Source of the DNA: Celerinatantimonas yamalensis
GTDB lineage: Bacteria > Pseudomonadota > Gammaproteobacteria > Enterobacterales > Celerinatantimonadaceae
Length of the DNA: 57,167 bases
Assembly: GCF_046054155.1 (NCBI RefSeq)
Contig: NZ_JBEQCT010000014.1
Span: forward strand, 1-57,167
Reading direction: 5' to 3'
Shown: one piece after another, positions 13,749 through 23,354 of the stretch
Layout: the number at the start of each line of letters is the position of its first letter
How positions within the stretch are numbered: the first letter of the stretch is position 1
Made by a program: the position numbers and the translations under genes
Notes under the pieces: generated by a model
What the model saw: only the letters and a program-made list of their open reading frames with translations
Told to the model about the DNA's origin: nothing
Databases searched by the model: none

Positions 13749-14948
13749 CTAAACAGCTTGTCCTGCCGCCCAGCCACAGCTCCACGCCCACTGAAAGTTA
13801 TACCCACCCAGCCAGCCGGTCACATCCACCACTTCACCAATAAAATACATGCCGGGCACTTTTTTACTTTCCATGGTTTTCGAAGAAAGCTCGTCGGTAT
13901 CTACACCGCCAAGGGTGACTTCTGCGGTGCGATAGCCCTCGTTGCCATTGGGTTTAATCAACCACTCACTGAGCATCAAGGCCAACTGCTGGCGCTGCTC
14001 ACTCGGTAACTGGCCAATAGCGGTCGTCGCGTCCTTAAAGTCGGCTAAAAAAACCTCAACAAAGCGTTTGGGCAGCTGTTCATTCAATAGATTTTTACAG
14101 CTCACACGCGCGCGCTCACGGGCACTCGCTTTAAGCCACTCGTGGCTATCTAGATCTGGCAGTAGGTTGATACGCAAGGCTTGGCCGGGCCACCAGTAAT
14201 TAGAGATTTGCAGCATGGCCGGCCCAGAGAGACCCCGGTGGGTAAAAAGTAGATTTTCTCGAAACTGATGCCCTGACTCGCTGCTGACAAGGCAGTCTAA
14301 ACTTACCCCAGCAAGCGGCTCGAAGCGGCTTTTATCATGCGCATGCAAGGTGAAAGGGACTAATCCCGCTCGCGTGGGATAAACGTTTAAACCAAATTGT
14401 TCAGCCAGTTTCAGGCCAAAAGGTGTTGCTCCAAGTTTTGGCATCGACAATCCACCGGTTGCCACCACCAGCGAGTCACACTCAAGTGGTCCTTGGCTCG
14501 TGGTGAGCACAAAGCCCAGATCAGTAGTGCTCACCGCTAAGATCTCGGTGCGTAGTTGCAAAGTCGCACCGGCGTATTGTAATTCCGTCAGTAGAATATC
14601 GAGTAAATCTTGGGCGCTCTCATCGCAAAACAGTTGGCCGAGGGTTTTCTCGTGAAAACTCAACCCATGGCGCTCAACCAGTTCGATAAAGTCTTGGGCG
14701 CGGTAGCGGGTTAAAGCCGATTTAACAAAATGGGGGTTATGGCACAGATAAGCCTGTGGTTGGGCATTGATATTGGTAAAGTTGCAACGACCACCACCAG
14801 AGATGAGGATTTTACGGCCCGCTTTTTTGGCATTATCAACAAGCAATACGCGCCGACCTCGGTAAGCTGCCTGCGCAGCGCACATTAACCCTGCTGCGCC
14901 AGCACCTATGACCACTACATCCCAATGCTGCATTGCTTGACTCCCCAT
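13749..14948 (-). CDS. BaiN/HI0933-family FAD-dependent flavoprotein (YhiN-like)
   Basis: A 399-residue flavoprotein of the YhiN/HI0933 family. The FAD-binding glycine motif VIGAGAAGLMCAAQAAYRGRRV is near residues 12-33, followed by KILISGGGRCNFTN near 46-59, the family signature. ATGGLSMPKLGATPFG (about 165-180) and the C-terminal ...MYFIGEVVDVTGWLGGYNFQWAWSCGWAAG are also diagnostic. Its exact reaction is unknown; it is a conserved cytosolic oxidoreductase. Its 3' end is the border of the Tn7-like end, so the transposon left the coding sequence intact. Confidence 0.92.
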   Translation of the reverse strand: MGSQAMQHWDVVVIGAGAAGLMCAAQAAYRGRRVLLVDNAKKAGRKILISGGGRCNFTNINAQPQAYLCHNPHFVKSALTRYRAQDFIELVERHGLSFHEKTLGQLFCDESAQDLLDILLTELQYAGATLQLRTEILAVSTTDLGFVLTTSQGPLECDSLVVATGGLSMPKLGATPFGLKLAEQFGLNVYPTRAGLVPFTLHAHDKSRFEPLAGVSLDCLVSSESGHQFRENLLFTHRGLSGPAMLQISNYWWPGQALRINLLPDLDSHEWLKASARERARVSCKNLLNEQLPKRFVEVFLADFKDATTAIGQLPSEQRQQLALMLSEWLIKPNGNEGYRTAEVTLGGVDTDELSSKTMESKKVPGMYFIGEVVDVTGWLGGYNFQWAWSCGWAAGQAV

Positions 14949-15023
14949 CTGCCCTATCGTTGCATGTATTCGCTAAAATCGCGCCATCATAACGATTTTA
15001 AAACAAAAGCCAAAGAAAAACGG

Positions 15024-15057
15024 GAGGAGCTTTCGCCTCTCCCGTCTTTGGTCGGTC
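15024..15057 (-). terminator. Intrinsic terminator downstream of rsmJ
   Basis: A hairpin with arms ACGGGAG...CTCCCGT and a GAAAG-type loop (minus strand) is followed by TTTTTCTTTGG. It lies about 150 bp after the rsmJ stop and before the flavoprotein gene on the same strand. Confidence 0.75.
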
Positions 15058-15208
15058 AACAAAGGTCAGATGTTATCTCTTTCCATTACCACGCTATCCC
15101 TGCGCGATATAATTAATTTAGTCTGCCCCCTCGCGGAGTGCAAGCCACGCGGCAGGTTTTGTCCGAGAAATTAGAGCTAAGTCACTCTATTTGAGAAATT
15201 TTGTTCGC

Positions 15209-15958
15209 TCAGCGTAGATAGATATCAAAGCGATGATTTTTCGTCTTTAACTCTGCTTGTGGCTTCTCTTTATTGAGCGGCTCAGCAAAGCTTGGCCGCT
15301 TCACAACAATCCGTTTAGCGTTCGTTGCTCGCGCGGCTTCCAGTAACCCATCGGCATCATGGTCATCACCCACCAACAGTTGAAATAGGCGCATCTCTTT
15401 TTTTACTTGCGCTGATTTTTTCTTATGTGGATACATCGGGTCTAAGTACACGGCATCAACGCCTTCGCCAATATCCGCCAATGCTTGTAAGCTGCTGGCA
15501 TAGTGCAAGCTAAGCCGCTGGTCTATCCACGTCGATAACTCTGCATTTAAACGCGCTCTGGCTAACCCATCGCTGAGCATGGCTGCCACCGCGGCGCTGC
15601 GCTCAACCATGCGGACCTGGCAGCCTAGTGAAGCAACCACAAACGCATCTCGGCCAAGCCCAGCGGTGGCATCTAACACCACTGGACGTTGCCCTTTTTT
15701 GATTCCCAGCGCCTTGGTGACAGCTTCTGCGCCGCCATATTTACGCCGGTAATCACTGCGACCATGCACAAAATCCACACAGATCCCATTCAGCTTAGGT
15801 TCATCGGCATAATAAAGACTCAGCCCCTGGAGGGTATACTCTAAATAAAGGCCTTGCTCTGGGCGATGGCGACTCAAGGGCAGATCAAAAGTGCTCGCTA
15901 ATTGCTGGGCGCTCGTTTGTAACAGTGATTCTTGACAAAACAGTGGGATCACACGCAC
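15209..15958 (-). CDS. rsmJ: 16S rRNA (guanine-1516-N2)-methyltransferase RsmJ
   Basis: A 249-residue RsmJ (DUF548), which methylates G1516 of 16S rRNA in the small subunit. Seen: LYYADEPKLNGICVDFVHGRSDYRRKYGG (about 50-78), the SAM-binding VVLDATAGLGRDAFVVASLG (about 92-111), VERS, and the catalytic-type DPMYPHKKKSAQVKKEM (about 174-190). It ends ...HRFDIYLR as in Vibrio and E. coli orthologues. It is divergent from glf. No anomalies are seen. Confidence 0.94.
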   Translation of the reverse strand: MRVIPLFCQESLLQTSAQQLASTFDLPLSRHRPEQGLYLEYTLQGLSLYYADEPKLNGICVDFVHGRSDYRRKYGGAEAVTKALGIKKGQRPVVLDATAGLGRDAFVVASLGCQVRMVERSAAVAAMLSDGLARARLNAELSTWIDQRLSLHYASSLQALADIGEGVDAVYLDPMYPHKKKSAQVKKEMRLFQLLVGDDHDADGLLEAARATNAKRIVVKRPSFAEPLNKEKPQAELKTKNHRFDIYLR

Positions 15959-16102
15959 TCCTGATGTTAAAAATTACTCGAAAGTGTAATCGCTCTGGGC
16001 ATTTTCAACAACACCTCAAAGGCGCAAGTAAATGATTTGAAATGAAGCGAAGCCTGTTACCATAAGCCATGATGAATGGCGTTTGGCAGGAGCAACTTTA
16101 CC

Positions 16103-17206
16103 ATGGCAAAACTCGATGTACTGATCGTCGGCGCAGGTTTTTACGGCGCGGTGTGTGCCCAGCAACTCCATGCGCGCGGCTATCGCGTGGCGGTGATTGA
16201 AAAACGCGCTCATATTGCGGGCAATGCCTATACCGAGTCAAAAGATAACATCATGCTGCATTGCTACGGTGCCCACATCTTCCACACCAGTAACGCCAAA
16301 GTTTGGGATTATGTGAATCAATTTGGCGAGTTCAATCGCTTCACCAACAGCCCACTGGCCAATTACCAAGGCCACCTTTATAACCTGCCGTTCAACATGA
16401 ATACCTTCTACCAGCTGTGGGGCGTCACCACCCCAGAGCAAGCTCTACACAAGCTGAACCAACAGCGCGCTGAGATGGCAGGCATTGAGCCACAAAATTT
16501 AGAGCAACAAGCCATCGCCCTTGTCGGCCGAGATATCTATGAACGGTTAATCAAAGGCTATAGTGAAAAGCAGTGGGGCCGCCCCGCAAGCGAGCTCCCG
16601 GCATTTATTATTCGCCGTCTACCGCTGCGCTTAACCTTTGATAACAACTATTTTACGGACCGCTTTCAAGGGATCCCCATCCACGGTTACACTGCATTAG
16701 TCAGCAATATTCTCGCCGATATCGAGGTCACTCTTAATTGTGACTACTTGGCTGAAAAATCCCATTATGATGCGATGGCGCACCAAGTGATCTACACCGG
16801 TCCCATTGATGCCTATTTTGCCTATTGCTATGGTGCCCTTGAGTATCGCTCCTTGAAATTTGAGACCCAGTGTTTTGAGCAAGCCAACGTGCAAGGTAAT
16901 GCTGTCATTAACTATACAGAACAAAGCATTCCGTACACCCGCAGCATTGAACATAAACATTTTGCCCCCGTTGAGAGCCCAGTCAGCTATGTCAGTTATG
17001 AATATCCTGTGCCGTGGCAGATGGGGGATGAACCCTACTACCCGATCAACGATAGCGTAAATAATGCACTCTATCAGCGCTATCGACAACTCGCGACAAC
17101 CTGCCCTAACGTGCACTTTGGCGGCCGCCTTGGGCAATATCGCTATTACGATATGCATCAAGTCATATCTGCTGCGCTCACCTTTTGCCAGCAATTTAAT
17201 CTGTGA
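16103..17206 (+). CDS. glf: UDP-galactopyranose mutase
   Basis: A 367-residue FAD-dependent mutase that converts UDP-galactopyranose to UDP-galactofuranose for surface polysaccharide. Visible: VLIVGAGFYGAVCAQQL (about 6-22), GNAYTE, HCYGAHIFHT (about 58-67), FNRFTNSPLANYQG, and KGYSEKQWGRP (about 154-164), all diagnostic. The C-terminal YDMHQVISAAL is also typical. The start at 16103 follows CAGGAGC. Its position before hldD-waaF-waaA points to a role in LPS core or O-antigen. Confidence 0.95.
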   Translation: MAKLDVLIVGAGFYGAVCAQQLHARGYRVAVIEKRAHIAGNAYTESKDNIMLHCYGAHIFHTSNAKVWDYVNQFGEFNRFTNSPLANYQGHLYNLPFNMNTFYQLWGVTTPEQALHKLNQQRAEMAGIEPQNLEQQAIALVGRDIYERLIKGYSEKQWGRPASELPAFIIRRLPLRLTFDNNYFTDRFQGIPIHGYTALVSNILADIEVTLNCDYLAEKSHYDAMAHQVIYTGPIDAYFAYCYGALEYRSLKFETQCFEQANVQGNAVINYTEQSIPYTRSIEHKHFAPVESPVSYVSYEYPVPWQMGDEPYYPINDSVNNALYQRYRQLATTCPNVHFGGRLGQYRYYDMHQVISAALTFCQQFNL

Positions 17207-17296
17207 TGAGAGGGTATTTTCTCCGAGAGATAAATTGCTATTGATGAACACGAGCTTTAAAATTTGCCTAAACCTTTTATAACAGGATCTATCTAG

Positions 17297-18241
17297 ATGA
17301 TTATAGTTACCGGCGGAGCTGGTTTTATCGGCTCAAATATTGTCAAAGCGCTCAACGATGCAGGGCACGAAGATATTATCGTGGTCGATGATCTGCAAGA
17401 TGGCACTAAGTTTGTCAACTTAGTCGATCTGAAAATCGCTGATTATCTAGATAAAGACGACTTTATTGCGCGTATCGTCTCAGGCGAAGACTTTGGCTCG
17501 ATTGAAGCCATATTTCACGAAGGTGCATGCTCATCCACCACCGAGTGGGATGGCAAATTTATGATGGAAAACAACTACGAGTATTCCAAAGAGCTACTGC
17601 ACTACTGCCTAGATCGAGACATTCCCTTTTTGTACGCCTCATCTGCAGCGACCTATGGCGATACCGACACCTTTATCGAAGACCCACAGTATGAAGGCCC
17701 ACTGAATGTCTACGGTTACTCAAAGCTGCAATTTGATAACTACGTCCGCCGTTTGCTACCATCGATTCGCTCGCAAGTGGTTGGTTTTCGTTACTTTAAC
17801 GTCTATGGCCCGCGCGAGCAGCATAAAGGCTCAATGGCAAGCGTTGCCTTTCATCTCAACACGCAAATCAATAAAGGTGAAAACCCCAAATTATTTGAAG
17901 GTATTGACGGCTACCCAAATGGCGGCCAAAAACGTGATTTTGTCTACGTCAGTGATGTCTGTCAGGTCAATTTATGGTTTTGGGAACACCCTGAACAGTC
18001 CGGCATTTTCAATTTAGGAACAGGTCGCGCCGAACCATTCCAAGCCGTTGGGGAAGCGGTCGTCGCTTTTCATCAAAAAGGTCGCATCGAGTACATCCCT
18101 TTCCCCGATCATCTAAAGGGTCGTTATCAAAGTTTTACTCAAGCCAATATCGACAAACTACGCGCTGCCGGTTATGACAAACCATTTAAAACCGTCGCTG
18201 AAGGCGTCGGCGATTATATGGCTTGGCTTAATCACGCGTAA
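17297..18241 (+). CDS. hldD: ADP-L-glycero-D-manno-heptose 6-epimerase
   Basis: A 314-residue SDR epimerase that makes ADP-L,D-heptose, the precursor of the LPS inner core. The NADP-binding TGGAGFIGSNIV is at residues 5-16; the catalytic YGYSK lies in NVYGYSKLQFDNYVRR near 140. FRYFNVYGPREQHKGSMASVAFHLNTQ and GGQKRDFVYVSDVCQVN are nearly identical to E. coli HldD. ATG 17297 begins 90 bp after glf. First gene of the hldD-waaF-waaA run. Confidence 0.96.
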   Translation: MIIVTGGAGFIGSNIVKALNDAGHEDIIVVDDLQDGTKFVNLVDLKIADYLDKDDFIARIVSGEDFGSIEAIFHEGACSSTTEWDGKFMMENNYEYSKELLHYCLDRDIPFLYASSAATYGDTDTFIEDPQYEGPLNVYGYSKLQFDNYVRRLLPSIRSQVVGFRYFNVYGPREQHKGSMASVAFHLNTQINKGENPKLFEGIDGYPNGGQKRDFVYVSDVCQVNLWFWEHPEQSGIFNLGTGRAEPFQAVGEAVVAFHQKGRIEYIPFPDHLKGRYQSFTQANIDKLRAAGYDKPFKTVAEGVGDYMAWLNHA

Positions 18242-18317
18242 TAGCATAGCTGGCCGGGCAGGTGCTCGGCCAAGTAGGCGGCAGCAGTCGCCGCATTCGT
18301 CACAGGATCGATCCCCT

Positions 18318-19370
18318 ATGAAAATACTTGTCATCGGCCCCTCTTGGGTAGGCGATATGGTGATGTCGCACAGTCTTTATCAAGCCTTGAGTGCTCGTTA
18401 CCCTGACGCTCAAATCGATGTTATGGCGCCCGATTGGTGTCGGCCGCTATTAGAGCGGATGCCAGAAGTGAACCAAGCGCTGCGAATGCCGCTCGGACAC
18501 GGCGAGTTTAAGCTATCAACCCGCTGGCGATTAGGCCGACTGCTCAAAGGACGCTATGATCATGCGTTTATTTTACCTAATTCATTAAAATCGGCGTTGG
18601 TTCCTTTTTTTGCGGGAATTTCCAAACGTACTGGTTGGAAAGGTGAAAGCCGTTATGGCTTGCTCAATGACCTGCGTGCCAATAAGCATGATTTTACGCG
18701 AATGGTGGACCGTTATGTGGCGCTGGCTTATCCCAAAGAGCAGATGCGCAGTGAACGTGACTTACCTAATCTGCCCAAGCCTTATTTGCGAGTGACTCGA
18801 ACCGCCCAGTTAGAGGCGCTTCACACCTTGCAACTGACTGAGCAGCGCCCCATTTTAGCGCTGTGTCCGGGCGCCGAGTTTGGCCCAGCCAAGCGCTGGC
18901 CAGAAGCTCAGTATGCGAGCGTCGCCGCCTTTTGGATTGAGCAACGTCAAGGCCAAGTCTGGATTTTTGGCTCAGCCAAAGATCAACCCGTCGGTGAGCA
19001 AATCCGCTCAAAATTGGCGCCGGCCCAACAATCACATTGTCATCTGTTAACTGGGCAAACCTCGCTTGGGCAAGCGATTGAGCTGATGAGTTTAAGTAGC
19101 GCAGTGGTTTGTAATGACTCAGGACTGATGCATATCGCCGCCGCTTTAAACCGGCCAATTGTAGCCGTGTATGGCTCCACATCCACCCAATACACGCCGC
19201 CGCTCAGCGATCAAGTCGCCGTATTACACACCAATATTGGTTGTCGCCCGTGCTTTAAACGCACCTGTCCATTGGGCCATTTAAAATGTTTAACTGAGCT
19301 ACCCGCCAGCGATGCGATCAATGCGTTAGATAACCTACTACCGACCCTACTCGAGGTGCAAGAAGCGTAA
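18318..19370 (+). CDS. waaF: ADP-heptose:LPS heptosyltransferase II
   Basis: A 350-residue GT9 enzyme that adds the second heptose to the LPS inner core. It starts MKILVIGPSWVGDMVMSHSL, the standard WaaF N-terminus; ALCPGAEFGPAKRWPEAQYA (about 183-202) and VVCNDSGLMHIAAALNRPIVAVYGSTS (about 264-290) are GT9 donor-binding motifs. The C-terminal GCRPCFKRTCPLGHLKCL is the WaaF signature. I chose 18318 over the longer frame, which overlaps hldD. The stop overlaps the waaA start (TAATG). Confidence 0.95.
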   Translation: MKILVIGPSWVGDMVMSHSLYQALSARYPDAQIDVMAPDWCRPLLERMPEVNQALRMPLGHGEFKLSTRWRLGRLLKGRYDHAFILPNSLKSALVPFFAGISKRTGWKGESRYGLLNDLRANKHDFTRMVDRYVALAYPKEQMRSERDLPNLPKPYLRVTRTAQLEALHTLQLTEQRPILALCPGAEFGPAKRWPEAQYASVAAFWIEQRQGQVWIFGSAKDQPVGEQIRSKLAPAQQSHCHLLTGQTSLGQAIELMSLSSAVVCNDSGLMHIAAALNRPIVAVYGSTSTQYTPPLSDQVAVLHTNIGCRPCFKRTCPLGHLKCLTELPASDAINALDNLLPTLLEVQEA

Positions 19371-20632
19371 TGAAGCAGTTATTGGTTAGGCTTGCCTATA
19401 ATCTACTGCTGCTGCCCGGGCTTATCTTTGCCTGTTATCGCTTGTATTGGCCCAAAGCGGGTAAGCAGCCCTTTGGGCGGCGCTGGCGAGAGCATTTTGG
19501 CATTAGTCGTGCGGTCAAATCGCCTGAAATTTGGTTGCATGCCGTATCGGTTGGGGAGGTCATTGGCTGTGTAGCATTGGTCAAAGCCCTCAAAGCGCGC
19601 CATCCCGATTGGCAAATACTGCTCACCACCACGACGGCAACGGGGGCTCAAGAGGTGCACAAACGGCTAGGCGATCAGGTCGTACACCGTTATGCCCCTT
19701 TTGATTGTTGGCCCTGTATTTGGCTCTTTTTACAACGTCATCATCCCCAGCAACTGTGGATTATGGAAACTGAGCTATGGCTGAATTGGCTTAGTTTATG
19801 CCGCAAACGCCAGATCCCTGTCAAACTCATTAACGCGCGCCTATCTGCGCGCAGCACCCAGCGTTATCAACAATTTGCTACGTTTGCGCAGTTGCTCTTT
19901 ACTCGCTTAAGCTGGATCGGGGCCCAATATCCGACTGATGCCCAAAACTTTATTGCTGTGGGCGCCGCGCCTGAAATTGTCGAAGTAACTGGCTCTATCA
20001 AATACGATTTGCATCTCGACCCAGCGCGCATTCAAGCGGCCCGCTCCCAGCGTTATCAGCTATTTGGCCAGCGTCCGGTGGTCATTGCCGCCAGCACGCA
20101 TGCTGGGGAAGATCAAATCATGTTAGATATTGCCGCTAAGCTTCGCGTCAGCCAGCCAGCATTATTACTGATTTTAGTGCCTCGTCATCCCGAACGTTTT
20201 ACCGAAGTTGGCGAATTGCTCGGTGCGCAGGTGCGCTGGGTGAGCCGCAGCGACAAAACGAGTATCCCTGCCAATACACAGGTCTATCTGGGCGATACGA
20301 TGGGTGAGCTGATGGATCTGTTTGCAATGAGTGATGTCGCGATCATGGGCGGCTCATTTGCAGGCATCGGCGGGCATAACTATTTAGAACCCGCCGCCTT
20401 AGGCGTACCTTGCGTGAGTGGCCCATCTGATTTTAACTTTGGCCAGATAAGCGCTCAACTGCAACAGACTGGCGCACTGTATCTGTCTGAGCAGCACGAA
20501 CAACTGGTGAGTCAAATGGCCAAGTGGCTGAGCGATCCGCAGGCCTATCAGCAGGCGTCTGCTGGCGCTTTGAGCGCCGTGCAAGCCAACCAAGGCGCGA
20601 CAGCGCGCTCACTAAATGCCCTGCTTACCTAA
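19370..20632 (+). CDS. waaA: 3-deoxy-D-manno-octulosonic acid (Kdo) transferase
   Basis: A 420-residue inner-membrane-associated Kdo transferase that links Kdo to lipid A. It has an N-terminal hydrophobic anchor (LAYNLLLLPGLIFACYRL), then GKQPFGRRWREHFG, then IWLHAVSVGEVIGCVALVKAL, the conserved acceptor-side motif near 53-73. MGELMDLFAMSDVAIMGGSFAGIGGHNYLEPAALGVPC (about 305-342) is the C-terminal CMP-Kdo site. It is translationally coupled to waaF by an ATG inside the stop codon overlap. Confidence 0.95.
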   Translation: MKQLLVRLAYNLLLLPGLIFACYRLYWPKAGKQPFGRRWREHFGISRAVKSPEIWLHAVSVGEVIGCVALVKALKARHPDWQILLTTTTATGAQEVHKRLGDQVVHRYAPFDCWPCIWLFLQRHHPQQLWIMETELWLNWLSLCRKRQIPVKLINARLSARSTQRYQQFATFAQLLFTRLSWIGAQYPTDAQNFIAVGAAPEIVEVTGSIKYDLHLDPARIQAARSQRYQLFGQRPVVIAASTHAGEDQIMLDIAAKLRVSQPALLLILVPRHPERFTEVGELLGAQVRWVSRSDKTSIPANTQVYLGDTMGELMDLFAMSDVAIMGGSFAGIGGHNYLEPAALGVPCVSGPSDFNFGQISAQLQQTGALYLSEQHEQLVSQMAKWLSDPQAYQQASAGALSAVQANQGATARSLNALLT

Positions 20633-20649
20633 AGCAGGTGCAGAGCGCC

Positions 20650-21453
20650 TTATTGCTCACGGGGTTGTTCAAATAGATGGCGATCAAGGCCTTGTTCACA
20701 GCGAATAATGCCAGATACTTTAGCGTGCTGATAAATCCGGTCATTTTCAGCCAATTGAGAGCGATCACTTTCTGAGTGATAAAGGTGATAACCCGCCCCT
20801 AAAAATTTCAAGTAGTAACGTGATAACCCCGCATTAAGTAGGCGGATCACCAGTTCACTATCTTCTCGGCCCCACCCCACAAAACCTTCGTTATAGCCAT
20901 TGACGCGTAATAAATCAGCGCGCCAGAACGACATATTACAACCGCGAGTAGCGCCATCATGATTACGTACTTTTGAAAAAATCCGAGAAAGGCTTTGGCT
21001 GCGCAGGATATTTTTGCGATTCCGCAGTCCTTTCGCAAACATTTGCGGGTATTGAAATTGCTCAATAATTGCTTTTGACAGCGTAGCCGGCAGTAACACG
21101 CGTCCACCTTGGATAAATTGTCCTGCCTTAGCAATTTGACAATGATCCGCGATAAAATGCACAGGGAGTTGGATATCACCATCGACGATAATAATGTAAT
21201 CGCCGCAGCTTTTAGCGATGGCTTGATTACGACTTTGCGCCAAGCGAAAGCCTTTATCTTCTTGCCAGGAATGGATCAGCGGTACCGGGAAATCTTTAGC
21301 AAATTGTCGAATCATCTCAGCGGTGTCATCCCGCGAGCCATCATCAGCGATGATCACTTCATCTGGCAAGCGAACCTGCAAGCGGACACTTTGCAGCACA
21401 ACGGCTAACGCTTCTTTCCAGTTATAGGTGGTAATAATCAGCGATACGTTCAT
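20650..21453 (-). CDS. Glycosyltransferase family 2 (LPS core)
   Basis: A 267-residue GT2 enzyme. The N-terminal GT-A fold is clear: VSLIITTYNWKEALAVVLQSV, then EVIIADDGSRDDTAEMI (DDGS, about 34-37) and DYIIIVDGDIQLP (a DGD variant of DxD, about 93-95). The C-terminal GATRGCNMSFWRADLLRVNGYNEGFVGWGREDSELVIRL is the galactosyltransferase-like end. Its sugar is unknown. The start ATG at 21453 overlaps the stop of the next gene upstream by 4 bp, so the two are an operon. Confidence 0.9.
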   Translation of the reverse strand: MNVSLIITTYNWKEALAVVLQSVRLQVRLPDEVIIADDGSRDDTAEMIRQFAKDFPVPLIHSWQEDKGFRLAQSRNQAIAKSCGDYIIIVDGDIQLPVHFIADHCQIAKAGQFIQGGRVLLPATLSKAIIEQFQYPQMFAKGLRNRKNILRSQSLSRIFSKVRNHDGATRGCNMSFWRADLLRVNGYNEGFVGWGREDSELVIRLLNAGLSRYYLKFLGAGYHLYHSESDRSQLAENDRIYQHAKVSGIIRCEQGLDRHLFEQPREQ

Positions 21454-22223
21454 TCTTTATTGCCGTAATTCTCGCGTAACCAGAGATCAATATATTTTAC
21501 AAAGGTGGAATGCATACTCAACCACGCGACAATAAACCCATGGCGCCCATCCAAAAAGCCACGATTGATAATGTACATCTTGAAAAAACAAGCCAGCGCA
21601 TGCACTAGCGCGGTACACAAGCCCGATTTGCGTTTGCCTTCGCGTTCATCAGTCCAAGATTTTAGATAACCAGTCGTTTTGCGGATATAGTGATGTAGAT
21701 CTTGATAGGTATCGTGCAGTAGACGACCTTTTCGAATTTTTTTGAGCTGACAACCTTTCGGTATAACGACACTTTCATGCACCAACGCATCGCTATACTG
21801 GGTGAGCGATCGAGGGTACAACCGCGCCACCCAATCAGGGCTCCAGCCCGAGTGATCGATATATTTACCAAACGCTTTGGTACGCCGATTTACTTGATAC
21901 ACGTTGCTGTTATTAGGCTCGGCAAGCTCAGTCAGAATCGCATCACGCAGCTCCGGTGTCACCCATTCATCAGCATCAATCACAAATACCCAATCGCTCG
22001 TCATGTAAGATTGAGCCAGCTGGCGTTGTTTGCCAAATCCGGGCCATTGCGGGTGCTCATACACTTTATCGGTGAATTCTCGTGCAATACGACATGTTTC
22101 ATCTTCGCTACCCGAATCCACCACCACAATTTCATCACACCAATCACACACGGATAACAAGCAACGACGTAGGTATTGCTGCTCATTTTTGGTGATGAGT
22201 AAAACCCCTATACTCAAAAACAA
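21450..22223 (-). CDS. LPS core glycosyltransferase, LgtF/WaaE-like (GT2)
   Basis: A 257-residue GT2 enzyme of the LgtF/WaaE group, which adds beta-1,4-glucose to heptose I in several Gammaproteobacteria. It has IGVLLITKNEQQYLRRCLLSVCDWCDEIVVVDSGSEDETCRIA (about 5-47) and WPGFGKQRQLAQSYMTSDWVFVIDADEWVTPELR, with the DADE variant of DxD near 82-85. KAFGKYIDHSGWSPDWVARLY is typical. The glucosyl assignment is by family. A TTG/ATG choice is not an issue; ATG 22223 is used. Confidence 0.9.
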   Translation of the reverse strand: MFLSIGVLLITKNEQQYLRRCLLSVCDWCDEIVVVDSGSEDETCRIAREFTDKVYEHPQWPGFGKQRQLAQSYMTSDWVFVIDADEWVTPELRDAILTELAEPNNSNVYQVNRRTKAFGKYIDHSGWSPDWVARLYPRSLTQYSDALVHESVVIPKGCQLKKIRKGRLLHDTYQDLHHYIRKTTGYLKSWTDEREGKRKSGLCTALVHALACFFKMYIINRGFLDGRHGFIVAWLSMHSTFVKYIDLWLRENYGNKE

Positions 22224-22240
22224 CGCTCCAATTTATCAAT

Positions 22241-23275
22241 TTAATTATGAGTCGATTCATCGTGTCCGAATGCCATTCGGACGAAGGGATTATTATGGCT
22301 GGATTCAACGCTACATTCCATACATAACGACAAATAGCGCTCTATCACCGCCATGGCAATGGTATTTTCCAGTGCAGGGTTTTGAAATTGTTGGACATAG
22401 CGATTGGCATTGCGGCAGATTTGTTCGGCCTCATCGGGGTGTGAAAGGTAGTAGTCCATTTTTTCTTCAAGATCAGCATAATCATCACGGATGCAAACAT
22501 AATGCACGCCCGGCTCTAAACGACCTTCCATAAACCATGTCTCAAATTTTGGCTTAGGCATCACCGCTAACGAGTTCGATGACATGATCCACTTCAGATT
22601 TGAAGCAACATCATTGCCTTCTAAGGAGAGAATAAACTTATAGTGCAGTTGATCTAAAATAGTCATGCGAGGTTTTTGAAAATGTAAATTCTTACAGCGG
22701 TTAGTTTGACCAATATTACAACGCGAGTGGTTGAAATATTGCTCAAAAAAGCGAATCCGCTGGGGTTGATGAACGCCGCCACGCCAGACTAATTGATTGT
22801 GCTTTTGACTAAACGCAATCTCATCTTGCACCCGAACGAAATGTCTCACTTTGTTTAAATTTAATAGGATAGAGGCTTTATTTAGCTCATGAATTGGCCG
22901 ACTTTTGACAAACGATGGCATATCGGGCACGTCGCGCACATCACCAAATTGATAACAAAATTTAGCCTGTGGAAAAAGCCGCATATACCGATAAAGATCG
23001 AAAAAATAGGGGCATTTAGCGATCTGCCTAAATTCGTTCAGATCAACGGCCGACTGCGAGAGCGAAAAGGGGCGCTGCCAGCGATGATAATAATTGATCC
23101 GCTGGCGAATTGTCTCAATGTTATGCGCATCAACAGGTTGGTAACTCAGTAACCGCCGATAAATGACATTGGGAAGCCAGAACCCAAGATAATTACTTAA
23201 ATAGTAATAGAATTTGCTGTTTTTTGACCGATCCATCCGCGCCATAGGTTTCCACATAGCTAATATCCATACCAT
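22241..23275 (-). CDS. Glycosyltransferase family 90 (CAP10/LpsA-like)
   Basis: A protein of up to 344 residues in the GT90 family, known from fungal capsule proteins and from bacterial LPS-modifying LpsA-type enzymes. Visible: KAKFCYQFGDVRDVPDMPSFVKSRP-like core (about 105-129), the acceptor-side QLVWRGGVHQPQRIRFFEQY, and the C-terminal YKFILSLEGNDVASNLKWIMSSNSLAVMPKPKFETWFMEGRLEPG, all conserved in GT90. The start is uncertain: ATG codons at 23275, 23257, 23245 and 23236 are in frame and none has a strong ribosome-binding site. Confidence 0.87.
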   Translation of the reverse strand: MVWILAMWKPMARMDRSKNSKFYYYLSNYLGFWLPNVIYRRLLSYQPVDAHNIETIRQRINYYHRWQRPFSLSQSAVDLNEFRQIAKCPYFFDLYRYMRLFPQAKFCYQFGDVRDVPDMPSFVKSRPIHELNKASILLNLNKVRHFVRVQDEIAFSQKHNQLVWRGGVHQPQRIRFFEQYFNHSRCNIGQTNRCKNLHFQKPRMTILDQLHYKFILSLEGNDVASNLKWIMSSNSLAVMPKPKFETWFMEGRLEPGVHYVCIRDDYADLEEKMDYYLSHPDEAEQICRNANRYVQQFQNPALENTIAMAVIERYLSLCMECSVESSHNNPFVRMAFGHDESTHN

Positions 23276-23354
23276 CCATTGTACTCATAAGTATAGACAA
23301 TCATTATGGGTAAAACGTTCAATTTTTTCTATGGCAGTTTAATGAATTCTGTCG